Shown: positions 17,134-26,085, numbered from the stretch's first letter. The stretch: DNA of 64,000 nt from Alistipes sp. (GCA_017623505.1 JAGAOZ010000005.1:1-64000), one strand, 5' to 3'. A program made the numbers and translations. Notes: generated from the letters alone by a model not told the origin.

Positions 17134-17141
17134 TACCTTTA
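17134..17141 (+). promoter_or_regulatory. Possible cysQ -7 box
   Basis: TACCTTTA, one base off TAnnTTTG, 57 bases before the cysQ ATG. No clear -33 element. Confidence 0.35.
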
Positions 17142-17198
17142 CAAAAAATAAAAAAACAGAGAATACTTATTACAGATTTATAGAACACCCTATTAGAA

Positions 17199-18050
17199 AT
17201 GAGCGAAGAGCTGATAGAACAACAGATAAAAAATTACCTCCTGCCTCAGTGCTTCAATGCAGCTGTCAAGGCGGGCTATGGTATTATGCAGATATATAAG
17301 AATCCCTCGGAGTATGACGTGAGTCTGAAGCGTGACAAGACACCTATTACTGTCGCCGATCGTACTGCCCACATGATTATTAAGGAGTACCTAGGTCCTA
17401 CACGTATTCCGGTGTTGAGCGAGGAGGGCCGTGAGATGCTCTACGATGAGCGTCGTAATTGGGAGATGTTCCTGTTGGTGGACCCTTTGGATGGAACACT
17501 TGAGTTCATCAAGGGCAATAACGAGTTTACTGTCAATATCGCACTTCTATATAATAACGAATGTGTTGCCTCGGTGCTCTATGTGCCATATCATCAAAAG
17601 ATGTATCTGGCGGTCAAGGGTGTCGGCTCATTCCTCTTTAATGATGTAGCACCTCAGGAGTGCCCACTTTATACCAAGGAGAGCATGGAGGCAAAGATGG
17701 TGCGCCTGCCTATGGAGAGTAGCCGCCACGAGGGCTTCCGCGTTGCTGTCTCTCGCTCACATCAGACGCCGGAGACGCACCAGCGTATCGAGGAGTTACG
17801 TAAGACTCATCCCGATTTGGAGGTTATCGAGCAGGGCAGCTCCTATAAGTTCTGCCTTCTTGCTGAGGGTACCATTGATTACTACGTGCGCACGACCAAC
17901 ACCTACGAGTGGGACACTGCGGCGGGCGAGTTGATTTTGGCGGAGGCTGGTGGTGTTACCTTCTCATACCCCGACCATAAACCTTTGGAATATAACAAGG
18001 AGGATTTACACAATCCGTGGTTTGAGGCCCGTAGTCCACTGTGTAAATAA
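17199..18050 (+). CDS. cysQ: 3'(2'),5'-bisphosphate nucleotidase CysQ
   Basis: A 283-residue member of the lithium-sensitive inositol monophosphatase superfamily. Metal-site motifs are visible: LSEEG, the VDPLDGTLEFIKG signature with its Asp residues, and the late WDTAAGELILAEAGG. The FIKGNNEFTVNIAL segment fits CysQ better than inositol monophosphatase. It removes 3'-phosphoadenosine-5'-phosphate produced in sulfate assimilation or by phosphopantetheinyl transfer. No cys genes adjoin it. Terminator at 18073. Confidence 0.9.
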   Translation: MSEELIEQQIKNYLLPQCFNAAVKAGYGIMQIYKNPSEYDVSLKRDKTPITVADRTAHMIIKEYLGPTRIPVLSEEGREMLYDERRNWEMFLLVDPLDGTLEFIKGNNEFTVNIALLYNNECVASVLYVPYHQKMYLAVKGVGSFLFNDVAPQECPLYTKESMEAKMVRLPMESSRHEGFRVAVSRSHQTPETHQRIEELRKTHPDLEVIEQGSSYKFCLLAEGTIDYYVRTTNTYEWDTAAGELILAEAGGVTFSYPDHKPLEYNKEDLHNPWFEARSPLCK

Positions 18051-18072
18051 CCCTTCGGAGATATATTTATCG

Positions 18073-18103
18073 AGCTGTCAATTGTCATTGGCAGCTTTTT
18101 TTT
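18073..18103 (+). terminator. cysQ terminator
   Basis: Stem AGCTGTCAAT/ATTGGCAGCT (10 bp, one G-U) with a TGTC loop and a run of eight T. Confidence 0.88.
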
Positions 18104-18126
18104 GTCGCTATCTGCGAAAAAATCAC

Positions 18127-18134
18127 TACCTTTG
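18127..18134 (+). promoter_or_regulatory. -7 box of the DPP III gene
   Basis: TACCTTTG, 31 bases before the ATG at 18166. A TTTG at 18101-18104 is 22 bases upstream, slightly far for a -33 element. Confidence 0.5.
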
Positions 18135-18165
18135 GGAAAATTTTAACCATTTGAACGGCGATAAT

Positions 18166-20208
18166 ATGAAAAAGAGTCGATTAATTTTATCAATGATGAC
18201 AATGTTGTTTTCAGGTTCTATGCTCTTCTCGTGCTGCAATGAGAAGCAAAAGGCGCAAGATGCTACCACAGATGGCGCATCTTGGACGGTAGATAAGTTT
18301 GATGATATCAAGGTGCTTCGCTACGAGGTTCCGGGCTTTGATGAGTTGCCTTTACAGCAGAAGAAACTCATCTATTACCTTGCTGAGGCATCGCGCTGTG
18401 GTCGTGATATTCTCTACGATCAGCATTTTAAGTACAATTTGGCTATCCGTCACACTTTGGAGAAGATTTATACCTCATACGATGGTGACCGTGCGGCAGC
18501 GGACTTTGTCGCTATGGAGAAGTACCTCAAGAAGGTGTGGTTTGCCAATGGTATCCACCACCACTACTCTAACGATAAGTTTACCCCTGAGTTCTCTCGC
18601 GAGTGGTTTGAGAGTGCGTTGGTTAAGTATGCTTCAGATGTTGAGTTGCCTATCTCGCAGCAGGAGTTGTGCGACATTATCTTTGTCCCTGAGCTTTACG
18701 CTACCAGCCTCAATCAGACCGATGGCGTCGATATGGTCAAGGAGTCGGCTTGTAACTTCTACGAGGGTGTTACTATGGCCGAGGTCGAGAAGTTCTATGC
18801 CGATATGGCAGATGCTAATGACCCACGCCCAATATCTTATGGTTTGAACTCTAAGGTTGTGAAGAACGACAATGGCGAACTTGTGGAGCTTACTTGGAAA
18901 CTTGGTGGTATGTACTCTGAGGCTATCGAGCAGATTATCTATTGGTTAGAGAAGGCTCGTGGTGTTGCTGAGGAGCCACAGAAGAGCATTATCGACGCTC
19001 TTATCAACTACTACCGTACAGGCGATTTGCGCGAGTTCGACCGCTATAACACCTTGTGGGTAGGCGACAATGTGTCGAATGTTGATTTCGTCAATGGCTT
19101 TATCGAGGATTATGCCGATCCACTCGGCCGTAAGGCATCTTGGGAGGGTATTGTCAATTTCGTTGATAGCACCGCTTGCCGCCGCACACAGATTATCTCG
19201 GCTAATGCTCAGTGGTTTGAGGACCACGCACCTATCAACCCTGCCTACCGTAAGAAGGAGGTTAAGGGTGTCTCGGCTAAGGTTATCACCGTTGCACAGC
19301 TCGGTGGCGACTGCTTCCCTGCAACCGCTATCGGTATCAATTTGCCTAATGCCGATTGGATTCGTAAGGAGTACGGCTCTAAGTCTGTAACTATCGACAA
19401 TATCACCTACGCCTACGATAAGGCGGCCCAGGGTAACGGCTTCAATGAGGAGTTCGTTCTGCGCGAGGAGGACCGTGAGCGTATCAAGCTCTATGGCAAG
19501 CTTGCGGATGACTTGCATACCGACCTGCACGAGTGCTTGGGCCACGGCTCTGGTCAGTTGGCTCCGGGTACTAAGGGTGGCGAGCTCAAGAGCTACACCT
19601 CTACTCTGGAGGAGGCACGTGCCGATTTGTTTGCTCTGTATTATCTGGGTGATGAGAAGTTGGTTGAGTTGGGACTCATCCCATCGTTGGATGCAGCCTA
19701 CGCAGCCTATGCCGACTATATTATGAATGGTATGATGACACAGTTCTCACGTATCGAGCTGGGCAAGAATGTCGAGGAGTCGCATATGCGTAACCGTAAG
19801 CTTATTGCCGAGTGGTGCTATGAGAAGGGTAAGGAGCAGAATGTCATCGAGTGGGTTAAGCAGGATGGCAAGAGCTATATCGTTGTGAACGATTTTGCGG
19901 CTCTGCGTAAGCTCTTCGGCGAACTGTTGTATGAGGTGCAGCGTATCAAGTCTGAGGGCGACTATGAGGCAGGCAGAAAGCTCGTTGAGGACTACGCCGT
20001 TAAGATTGACTTGGAGCTCCATAAGGAGGTCTTGGAGCGTTATGCTAAGCTCAATATCGAGCCATATAGCGGCTTTGTCAATCCCGACTTTGTCCTCACA
20101 GAGAAGGATGGCGAAATCACCGACATCAAACTCGTCTATAATAATAACTACGTCGAGCAGATGTTGAACTATTCAAAGAACTACTCGTTCCTTCCTCTGC
20201 TCAACTAA
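18166..20208 (+). CDS. Dipeptidyl-peptidase III-like zinc peptidase (M49), lipoprotein
   Basis: 680 residues. The frame is open upstream to 17950, but the ATG at 18166 follows a terminator and a -7 box and gives a proper lipoprotein signal MKKSRLILSMMTMLFSGSMLFSCC. The M49 zinc motif HECLGH (HEXXGH) lies at about residue 455, and the second ligand motif EEARADL at about 482, the equivalent of EECRAE. The family removes dipeptides from the N terminus of short peptides. The lipobox implies that it acts in the periplasm or at the outer membrane rather than in the cytosol. It ends at a strong terminator. Confidence 0.92.
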   Translation: MKKSRLILSMMTMLFSGSMLFSCCNEKQKAQDATTDGASWTVDKFDDIKVLRYEVPGFDELPLQQKKLIYYLAEASRCGRDILYDQHFKYNLAIRHTLEKIYTSYDGDRAAADFVAMEKYLKKVWFANGIHHHYSNDKFTPEFSREWFESALVKYASDVELPISQQELCDIIFVPELYATSLNQTDGVDMVKESACNFYEGVTMAEVEKFYADMADANDPRPISYGLNSKVVKNDNGELVELTWKLGGMYSEAIEQIIYWLEKARGVAEEPQKSIIDALINYYRTGDLREFDRYNTLWVGDNVSNVDFVNGFIEDYADPLGRKASWEGIVNFVDSTACRRTQIISANAQWFEDHAPINPAYRKKEVKGVSAKVITVAQLGGDCFPATAIGINLPNADWIRKEYGSKSVTIDNITYAYDKAAQGNGFNEEFVLREEDRERIKLYGKLADDLHTDLHECLGHGSGQLAPGTKGGELKSYTSTLEEARADLFALYYLGDEKLVELGLIPSLDAAYAAYADYIMNGMMTQFSRIELGKNVEESHMRNRKLIAEWCYEKGKEQNVIEWVKQDGKSYIVVNDFAALRKLFGELLYEVQRIKSEGDYEAGRKLVEDYAVKIDLELHKEVLERYAKLNIEPYSGFVNPDFVLTEKDGEITDIKLVYNNNYVEQMLNYSKNYSFLPLLN

Positions 20209-20669
20209 ACTGAAGCTGCCTAACAAGGTGATTTCGGCATTAGGGCCTGTCTAATAATCAAAAGTTAGACAGGCTCTTTTGTTGTTATATGGCAATGTCC
20301 TACACGAGTGTTGTTCGTTTCGAAAATAATTTTTAATTTTGTGATGCTATTGGATAAATAGCAGACATATTGAAAGTGTTTTTCGCAGTCCTAAGTAGAA
20401 AATGTGGAAGTTTTCAAGACCAAAGGATGAACGAACAGCACTCATTTCTTGTATAGCTATGTGGCTATGCACGTTTTGTGCATACATCCCATACTATCCA
20501 AGTGTGGGGCATTGTCGCGTTTATTTTGGTCGGGTCTTTCCACAACCTTCTACTTAATAAACGAAATTCAACTCCACACTTTCTTTTTTATATACCCTAA
20601 TCCACCGCATAGGAGTTGCTACGGTAAATTGTATTTGAAACTAATGTTTAACAAATAAAATTTACTACT
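20209..20669. other. Gap with terminator and overlapping inverted repeats, no gene
   Basis: After the terminator at 20245-20280, about 390 bases have no credible ORF. Two overlapping inverted repeats are visible: GAGTGTTGTTCGTT (20306-20319) against AACGAACAGCACTC (20430-20443), and TAAGTAGAA...GTGGA...AAGACC (20392-20421) against its complement at 20533-20555. A short hairpin ATGCAC/GTGCAT sits at 20466-20482. It could be a decayed mobile element or a structured RNA. Confidence 0.55.
20245..20280 (+). terminator. DPP III gene terminator
   Basis: Perfect 10-bp stem GCCTGTCTAA/TTAGACAGGC followed by TCTTTT. Confidence 0.85.
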
Positions 20670-20673
20670 ATGA
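20647..20673 (+). repeat. Duplicated 27-base leader, copy 1
   Basis: A 27-base stretch running through the start codon of the gene at 20670 is identical to 21401-21427, which runs through the start codon of the next gene. Its core is TTTAACAAATAAAATTTA. Confidence 0.85.
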
Positions 20674-21374
20674 GAAAACTTTTTCTTTTTATTACTCTGT
20701 TAGCAACATTTGTTGCTTGCTCAAAAAGTGAAGATGGAGCAGAGAATAACAATCCGAACAATAAACAAATTCGCGTAAAAGTGCAAGATGGTTGGTGGAT
20801 TGAAAATCAAGACCAATATATAAGAGAAGATATCCAAGATGTATTTGGAGATTATTTGGTTTCTATTAAAAGAGAGGCGGATTGGTACACCATTATATTG
20901 TCTGAGGATTATACAAAGCTTGATATGATTATATGGGGTGTTGTAGAATGTGTTATAGACGAGGGTATAACTATAATTGGTGACGGAGCAATTAAGCGAG
21001 GAGATTTATTAGAAAGAATAACGTTGCCTAAAAGCCTCAAATTAATTGGTAATGACGCTTTCTGGGGCTGTGAGGAATTAGCTAAAATTACAATCCCAGA
21101 TAATGTAACTTTTATTGGACGAGAGGCATTTGGTAATTGTGCTAATTTAAGAAATGTAACAATAGGTAGTCGTGTTTCTGAAATTGGCACAGCTGCATTT
21201 TGGCAAACATCAGAAGATTTAACTATATATTGTAAACCACACATACCTCCAATGCAGAGAGAGAGTTTTTATCCTGCAGAGAATTTGAAGATATATGTAC
21301 CTTATGAATCTGTAGATCTTTATAAGAGTTCTTGGAGTCAATATAGTGATGTTATTGAAGGTGCTAATTTATAG
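20670..21374 (+). CDS. BspA-like leucine-rich-repeat lipoprotein
   Basis: 234 residues. Signal with lipobox FVAC at about residue 16. The centre has LRR_5/BspA-type repeats of about 23 residues (LERITLPKSLKLIGNDAFWG, then LAKITIPDNVTFIGREAFGN and LRNVTIGSRVSEIGTAAF). The C-terminal IYCKPHIPP...IYVP unit recurs in the next protein. BspA-like proteins of Bacteroidales are surface proteins often linked to host or matrix binding. The gene is AT-richer than the flanks. Its 5' leader is duplicated before the next gene. Confidence 0.85.
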   Translation: MRKLFLFITLLATFVACSKSEDGAENNNPNNKQIRVKVQDGWWIENQDQYIREDIQDVFGDYLVSIKREADWYTIILSEDYTKLDMIIWGVVECVIDEGITIIGDGAIKRGDLLERITLPKSLKLIGNDAFWGCEELAKITIPDNVTFIGREAFGNCANLRNVTIGSRVSEIGTAAFWQTSEDLTIYCKPHIPPMQRESFYPAENLKIYVPYESVDLYKSSWSQYSDVIEGANL

Positions 21375-21400
21375 TGTTTATTATTTCGAAGGAATGATTA

Positions 21401-21427
21401 TTTAACAAATAAAATTTACTACTATGA
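21401..21427 (+). repeat. Duplicated 27-base leader, copy 2
   Basis: Identical to 20647-20673. The following 10 bases of coding sequence are nearly identical as well, so translation starts of both lipoproteins share the same context. Confidence 0.85.
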
Positions 21428-23514
21428 AAAAACTTTTATTCTTGGTCGCAATCATCGCAACCGCCTTCGTATCGTCGTGCGATAAGTTTGACGATAGCGA
21501 GATTTGGAACAAACTCGAAAATCACGAAAACCGTATTAGTGCTTTGGAGGAGTTGTGCAAGCAACTTAACACAAACATCAATGCCTTGCAGACTATTGTA
21601 AATGCGTTGGAGAAGAATGATTACATAACAAACGTATCGCCAATCCGCAAAGATGGAGATATTATTGGCTATACCATCACTTTTGCCCACAGCGATACAA
21701 TTACTATCTATAACGGAGCTGATGGCAAGGATGGTGCAGACGGAAAAGACGGAGCCGACGGCTATACGCCCCAGATTGGAGTGATGAAAGATACCGATGG
21801 CATCTACTATTGGACTGTCGATGGCGAATGGCTGCTTGATGCTAAAGGTAATAAAATTAAGGCAGTTGGTCAAGATGGCAAAGACGGCGTTGATGGTGAG
21901 GATGGAAAAGATGGTCAAAACGGAACTAATGGAACTGATGGTGAGGATGGAAAAGACGGTCAGAATGGAGCTGATGGCAAAGATGGTCAAGACGGTGCAG
22001 ATGGTGTAACTCCACGCCTTAAAATCGAGAATGACTATTGGTATGTGTCATACGATAATGGTGCAACTTGGATTGAATTAGGCAAAGCTACGGGCGAAGA
22101 TGGCGCCGATGGTAGTGATGGAAACAGTATCACAATTACGCAGGATGAGGAAAATGTTTATTTTGAGTTGGCGGATGGTGAGATCATAACAATAGCAAAA
22201 AAATACTCTGTTAAAGGAGCTGATTTTATTGACTTTGATGATGTTGCTGTAAAAACTATATGTATTCAAAATTGGGATATGAATTACGATGGAGAATTAT
22301 CGTATGATGAAGCTGCTGCTGTTACTGAATTAGGAACAGTTTTCAAAGGCACAAATATAAGATTGTTTAATGAATTACAATACTTTATAGGTCTTGAGTG
22401 TATTGGAGATAATTCATTCTATGAGTGTACTTCATTAGTAGCGGTCGTATTGCCCGCACAGATTAAAAGCATTAACCAACAAGCATTCTATGGCTGCCAT
22501 GCCCTGAGAACGATTACCATTCCTAGTTCTGTGGAAGAAATCGGCAATTCGGCATTTTATGGGTGTTCAATTTTGAAGAATGTAATATTTGAAAAACAGT
22601 CTAAATTAAAACAAATATTAGGCGTATCAAAAGCAGATAAAGGGGCTTTTCAAAATTGCACGGGACTGAAGCAAATTCACATTCCAGCATCTGTTGAGTA
22701 TATAGGGAGCTCTACTTTTAAAGGGTGTTCATCCTTAGAAGGAGTCTTATTTGAAGGCAATTCGAATTTAAAAGAGTTGAAAGGATCAGTTAAAAGTGGA
22801 ACTTATGGTGGTGGCGGTAGCTATTATGAATGTTATGGTGCATTCTCTGATTGTACATCTCTATCTAGCCTTGTTTTACCTATCAACTTGCAAGTTATCG
22901 GAGATGGTTCTTTTGGGGGATGCACTAATCTAAGTAGTATCTCAATAGAAGAAAATGCCGATATAAAGGTTGTTGGAGAGTACGCTTTTATTGGATGTAA
23001 ATCACTAAAATCAATCCTAATACCAAGCGGAGTAACATCAATAGGAAAAAATGCTTGGGGATACAATGATGATAACGAATGCTCTTTTACGTTTGTACAT
23101 ATTGCCAATCTGGCTAACTGGTGCAAGATTACATTTGGTAATAGTTATGCAAATCCAACATATCAAGCAGGAGATGTTTATGTTGAGAATGAAATCTTGG
23201 GAACAGAGTTAATTATTCCTGAAGATGTCAAAATGATTAACGATTATGCATTTTATTATGGACCTTGGAATAAAGTTAAAACAATAAGTATTCCCACTAG
23301 TGTAACATATATAGGACAATCTGCATTAGGCAGTTCCACAAAATGTACAATTTATTGTAAACCTGTTACGCCGCCAACTTTTGGGGATATGTACCGAGGT
23401 TTTTCTCGTGAGGGAAGTACTATATACGTTCCAATTGAATCATTGAATGATTACAAAGAGTTGAAAACATTAAAAGAATATTATACCATTATTGGATACG
23501 ACTTTAGCGAATAA
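21424..23514 (+). CDS. Large surface lipoprotein: DUF4988-like, collagen-like GxDG repeats, BspA LRRs
   Basis: 696 residues. Lipobox VSSC near residue 19. Residues about 25-70 form a heptad-rich coiled coil (LENHENRISALEEL). A domain like DUF4988 follows, ending TITIYNGADG. Gly-Asp-Gly triplet repeats (DGKDGADGKDG, later DGQNGTNGTDGEDG) occur near 98-112, 155-195 and 225-235, interrupted by beta-rich units such as YYWTVDGEWLL. From about 300 on there are BspA-type LRRs, with the same IYCKPVTPP...IYVPIESL close as the previous protein. The layout suggests an extended stalk carrying an adhesive head on the cell surface; no ligand can be named. It is a likely paralogue partner of the gene at 20670. 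Confidence 0.85.
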   Translation: MKKLLFLVAIIATAFVSSCDKFDDSEIWNKLENHENRISALEELCKQLNTNINALQTIVNALEKNDYITNVSPIRKDGDIIGYTITFAHSDTITIYNGADGKDGADGKDGADGYTPQIGVMKDTDGIYYWTVDGEWLLDAKGNKIKAVGQDGKDGVDGEDGKDGQNGTNGTDGEDGKDGQNGADGKDGQDGADGVTPRLKIENDYWYVSYDNGATWIELGKATGEDGADGSDGNSITITQDEENVYFELADGEIITIAKKYSVKGADFIDFDDVAVKTICIQNWDMNYDGELSYDEAAAVTELGTVFKGTNIRLFNELQYFIGLECIGDNSFYECTSLVAVVLPAQIKSINQQAFYGCHALRTITIPSSVEEIGNSAFYGCSILKNVIFEKQSKLKQILGVSKADKGAFQNCTGLKQIHIPASVEYIGSSTFKGCSSLEGVLFEGNSNLKELKGSVKSGTYGGGGSYYECYGAFSDCTSLSSLVLPINLQVIGDGSFGGCTNLSSISIEENADIKVVGEYAFIGCKSLKSILIPSGVTSIGKNAWGYNDDNECSFTFVHIANLANWCKITFGNSYANPTYQAGDVYVENEILGTELIIPEDVKMINDYAFYYGPWNKVKTISIPTSVTYIGQSALGSSTKCTIYCKPVTPPTFGDMYRGFSREGSTIYVPIESLNDYKELKTLKEYYTIIGYDFSE

Positions 23515-23576
23515 TGAATATATGCAATGCCAATAACCCAATAATAATGTATTACTAACAATCTGCAAATAATATA

Positions 23577-23909
23577 ATGAATATGAATGCAAAATTAGAA
23601 ATTCTCCGGCAAGCGATTAAGAAAAAATTGGTTGGAGAATCTATAAAGGGTATTACGATTACAAGAGTGGACGATGTCAATGTAAATGACCATAAACCGC
23701 TTGAGTGGGATGAATCATTCATTGAAAAATGGACGGAGGTTTTAGTCTTTGCATCTATTCGTGGAACGTCAATCAAAGATGATGACATTGAGATGGAATG
23801 TAATTATATTATGAATGAAATATCTTTACATATAAGATTTGACGATGATAACAATTTATTTGATATAACTGATATTGACACAAAGCGAGTGAGTATAAGA
23901 AAACGTTAA
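23577..23909 (+). CDS. Hypothetical protein, 110 residues
   Basis: No family recognised. The protein is charged and soluble, with no signal peptide. The N-terminal part (ILRQAIKKKLVG) is probably helical and the remainder is alternating beta-like (HIRFDDDNNLFDITDID). Two close in-frame ATGs (23577 and 23583) could start it. Low GC, like its neighbours. It lies 63 bases after the large lipoprotein and 34 bases before a small membrane protein gene, so a short operon is possible. Confidence 0.6.
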   Translation: MNMNAKLEILRQAIKKKLVGESIKGITITRVDDVNVNDHKPLEWDESFIEKWTEVLVFASIRGTSIKDDDIEMECNYIMNEISLHIRFDDDNNLFDITDIDTKRVSIRKR

Positions 23910-23942
23910 ATATTAATTAAACGATAATTTATTACCGTAATT

Positions 23943-24263
23943 ATGGCAAATGGCGATATAAAGATTTTAGATAAGTTATACATCAATCAAAACCTAATAT
24001 GCTTGATTGTGAGTTTTATTTTTCTTAAACTTTCGCGATTCTGGAGTGGTTGGGATGGGAAACTACTATATTTGGTAATTGCTCTATTCTTTGTCGCTTC
24101 CATTAGCTCTGTACTTCTTACTACAATATTTTATACAAAAGAATATTGCAGAAAAAAGGCTTATAAAGCGAAATGTCATAAAATGAGATATAACTACATT
24201 AAAGAAGTCAGAGATACAGGAAATTTAGAAAATGCTCACGGTGAAAAAATTGTAAACTGGTAA
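23943..24263 (+). CDS. Small two-helix membrane protein, unknown
   Basis: 106 residues, no recognised family. Two hydrophobic segments lie at about 15-30 and 42-65, followed by a basic stretch (KEYCRKKAYKAKCHKMRY) and a charged tail ending KIVNW. No signal-peptide cleavage site. It is the last gene of the AT-rich patch and is followed by a terminator at 24310. Confidence 0.6.
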   Translation: MANGDIKILDKLYINQNLICLIVSFIFLKLSRFWSGWDGKLLYLVIALFFVASISSVLLTTIFYTKEYCRKKAYKAKCHKMRYNYIKEVRDTGNLENAHGEKIVNW

Positions 24264-24309
24264 TATTTTTTCTAAATGTATAAATATTGATATACCATTT
24301 TCTCTTATT

Positions 24310-24343
24310 AGTGGCGTGTGATTTCGTACGCCACTATTTTTTG
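24310..24343 (+). terminator. Terminator at the end of the AT-rich patch
   Basis: Perfect 8-bp stem AGTGGCGT/ACGCCACT, then ATTTTTTG. Confidence 0.82.
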
Positions 24344-24404
24344 CTCTCTATTTTTCTTGGACTACGCCTTTTGTTGTTCTTTTTGGGGAGAAAGCGAAAA
24401 AATC

Positions 24405-24436
24405 TTTGTCGATGTTGAGTTTTATTTCTAACTTTG
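24405..24436 (+). promoter_or_regulatory. Promoter of the DUF2461 gene
   Basis: TTTG at 24405-24408 and TAACTTTG at 24429-24436, spaced 20 bases, a full match to the Bacteroidota pattern. The leader is about 20 bases. Confidence 0.65.
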
Positions 24437-24460
24437 GGTGTAGTTTTACTTTTTTGACCG

Positions 24461-25129
24461 ATGAAGAGTATTATCGAATTTTTGAGCGAGCTCGCCAAGA
24501 ACAATAATCGCGAGTGGTTTGAGAAAAATAAGCAACGATATCGCACCATTAAGCAACGAATGGACGCTTTTGCTGAACGGTTGGTCGATGTTATCGCACG
24601 ATTTGACCCCAATATCGAGGGCTTAAAGGCGAAAGATGTAACCTATCGCATCTACCGCGATACCCGCTTCTCGAAGGACAAGACTCCCTACAAAACCTGG
24701 TTTGGTGTCTTTGTCTGTCCGCGAGGTAAAAAGTCGGGTTTTGCGGGTTATTACGTTCATCTTGAGCCTGCCCGAAATTTCTATATGCTTTGCAGTGGTG
24801 CATATTGCCCATCGGCGGGCGAGCAACGCAGTGTGCGTGAGGAGTTTATGACCGAGGGCGAGGCTTTTGTCGAGGCTATCGAGGCGGCTCAGGGTTTCGA
24901 CTTGGTGTGGGATGGAGCCTATAAGCGTGTGCCCAACGGTTGGTCGGCAGAGGATGAGTTCTCGCAGTATTATCGTCTGCGTGCCTATCTCGTTGAGCGT
25001 CTGGTAGATGAGAGCTATTTTACAGCCGACGATTTCTTCGATAGAGTAGCCGATGATTTCTCTCGCACAAAACCTTTCAACGATACCCTTAATCGAGCGA
25101 TAGAGTATGCTCGCGAGATGGGTTGGTAA
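24461..25129 (+). CDS. DUF2461 (TIGR02453) family protein
   Basis: 222 residues, the usual family length. Conserved features are the N-terminal NNNREWFEKNKQRY, the core YRIYRDTRFSKDKTPYKTWFG and the GYYVHLEP segment. The family is widespread in bacteria and fungi and has no established biochemical role. No membrane segment. It has its own promoter and is followed after 29 bases by the phosphodiesterase gene, with which it may be transcribed. Confidence 0.9.
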   Translation: MKSIIEFLSELAKNNNREWFEKNKQRYRTIKQRMDAFAERLVDVIARFDPNIEGLKAKDVTYRIYRDTRFSKDKTPYKTWFGVFVCPRGKKSGFAGYYVHLEPARNFYMLCSGAYCPSAGEQRSVREEFMTEGEAFVEAIEAAQGFDLVWDGAYKRVPNGWSAEDEFSQYYRLRAYLVERLVDESYFTADDFFDRVADDFSRTKPFNDTLNRAIEYAREMGW

Positions 25130-25158
25130 TGGTGTAACTAATTAATAATAAGTATATT

Positions 25159-26085
25159 ATGAAGAGTTTGTTAAAAGTTTATGCGCTTGTATCTCTTAGC
25201 GTTATGTGTGTGGCTTGCTGCAATCAGCCTGCCCCTCAGTCTCAGATTGAAGAGCCTGATATTCAGCATGTTGTAATGATAGGTATGGACGGCCTTGCAG
25301 GACACCTCGTCGAGGCTGCCGATATGCCGACGATGAAACAGATGATGGCTCAGGGTGCTTGGACCTTGCGTTCACGTAGCGCGTTGCCATCTGTCAGTGC
25401 TGTGAATTGGGCTTCAGCATATATGGGCGTGAGTACCGATATGCACGGATATTTGCAGTGGGGTAGTCGTGTGCCCGATTTTGAGCCGGCGGAGGTCGGT
25501 GAGAACGGCATTACACCTACAATCTTTACCGCCCTGCGTCGTTATGATGCTACAAAGCGTACCTCAGCCTTTTTTGAGTGGGATGTGCATGCTTGCTTGA
25601 TTGATAGTGTCGCTGTTTCAGCGTTTTACCATATCCCGATGCGTGATGGCCACAGCGAGGACCTCACAGCTGCTTTTATTGAGGAGATTACCCAGCAGAA
25701 ACCGCTGTTTACAATGGCTATATACGACTCGCCGGATGTTGAGGGCCACGAGTTTGGCTGGGGCTCACCAGAGTATATGGCTCGTCTGACTGTCTTAGAT
25801 TCACACATTGCCGAGATTGTAGAGGCCACAAAGAGTGCCGGAATTTATGATAAAACCCTCTTTATCCTCGTGGCAGACCACGGTGGCATTGATAAAGGCC
25901 ATGGCCGTACCACCCCCGAAGAGATGAATGCTCCTTTGGTCTTCTTTGGTCCGGGTGTTAAGCAGGGATATGAAATTGAGTCTGCTGTTATGCGTTACGA
26001 TTTAGCTCCAACCATCGCCCATATTTTAGGTGCTGAGGCTCCTGAGGTGTGGCGAGGAAAGGCTTTGACGCAAATATTTGAATAA
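25159..26085 (+). CDS. Type I phosphodiesterase/alkaline-phosphatase-fold lipoprotein
   Basis: 308 residues with a lipobox CVAC at about residue 20. Alkaline phosphatase superfamily signs: VVMIGMDGLAGHLVE (first metal Asp), SALPSVSAVNWASAY holding the nucleophile Ser/Thr region, DSPDVEGHEFGW, and LVADHGGIDKGHG with its metal-binding Asp-His. This matches the nucleotide pyrophosphatase/phosphodiesterase group (PF01663). The substrate is unknown; nucleotides or phospholipid head groups are possible. It is probably anchored facing the periplasm. Confidence 0.87.
   Translation: MKSLLKVYALVSLSVMCVACCNQPAPQSQIEEPDIQHVVMIGMDGLAGHLVEAADMPTMKQMMAQGAWTLRSRSALPSVSAVNWASAYMGVSTDMHGYLQWGSRVPDFEPAEVGENGITPTIFTALRRYDATKRTSAFFEWDVHACLIDSVAVSAFYHIPMRDGHSEDLTAAFIEEITQQKPLFTMAIYDSPDVEGHEFGWGSPEYMARLTVLDSHIAEIVEATKSAGIYDKTLFILVADHGGIDKGHGRTTPEEMNAPLVFFGPGVKQGYEIESAVMRYDLAPTIAHILGAEAPEVWRGKALTQIFE

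Noticed and set aside
17950..18165. Upstream extension of the DPP III ORF
   Set aside because: It overlaps cysQ and its terminator, and would bury the lipoprotein signal; the ATG at 18166 has its own -7 box.
21715..22010. Repeats at the collagen-like region as a CRISPR or satellite
   Set aside because: They are codons for Gly-Asp-Gly triplets inside an intact lipoprotein gene.
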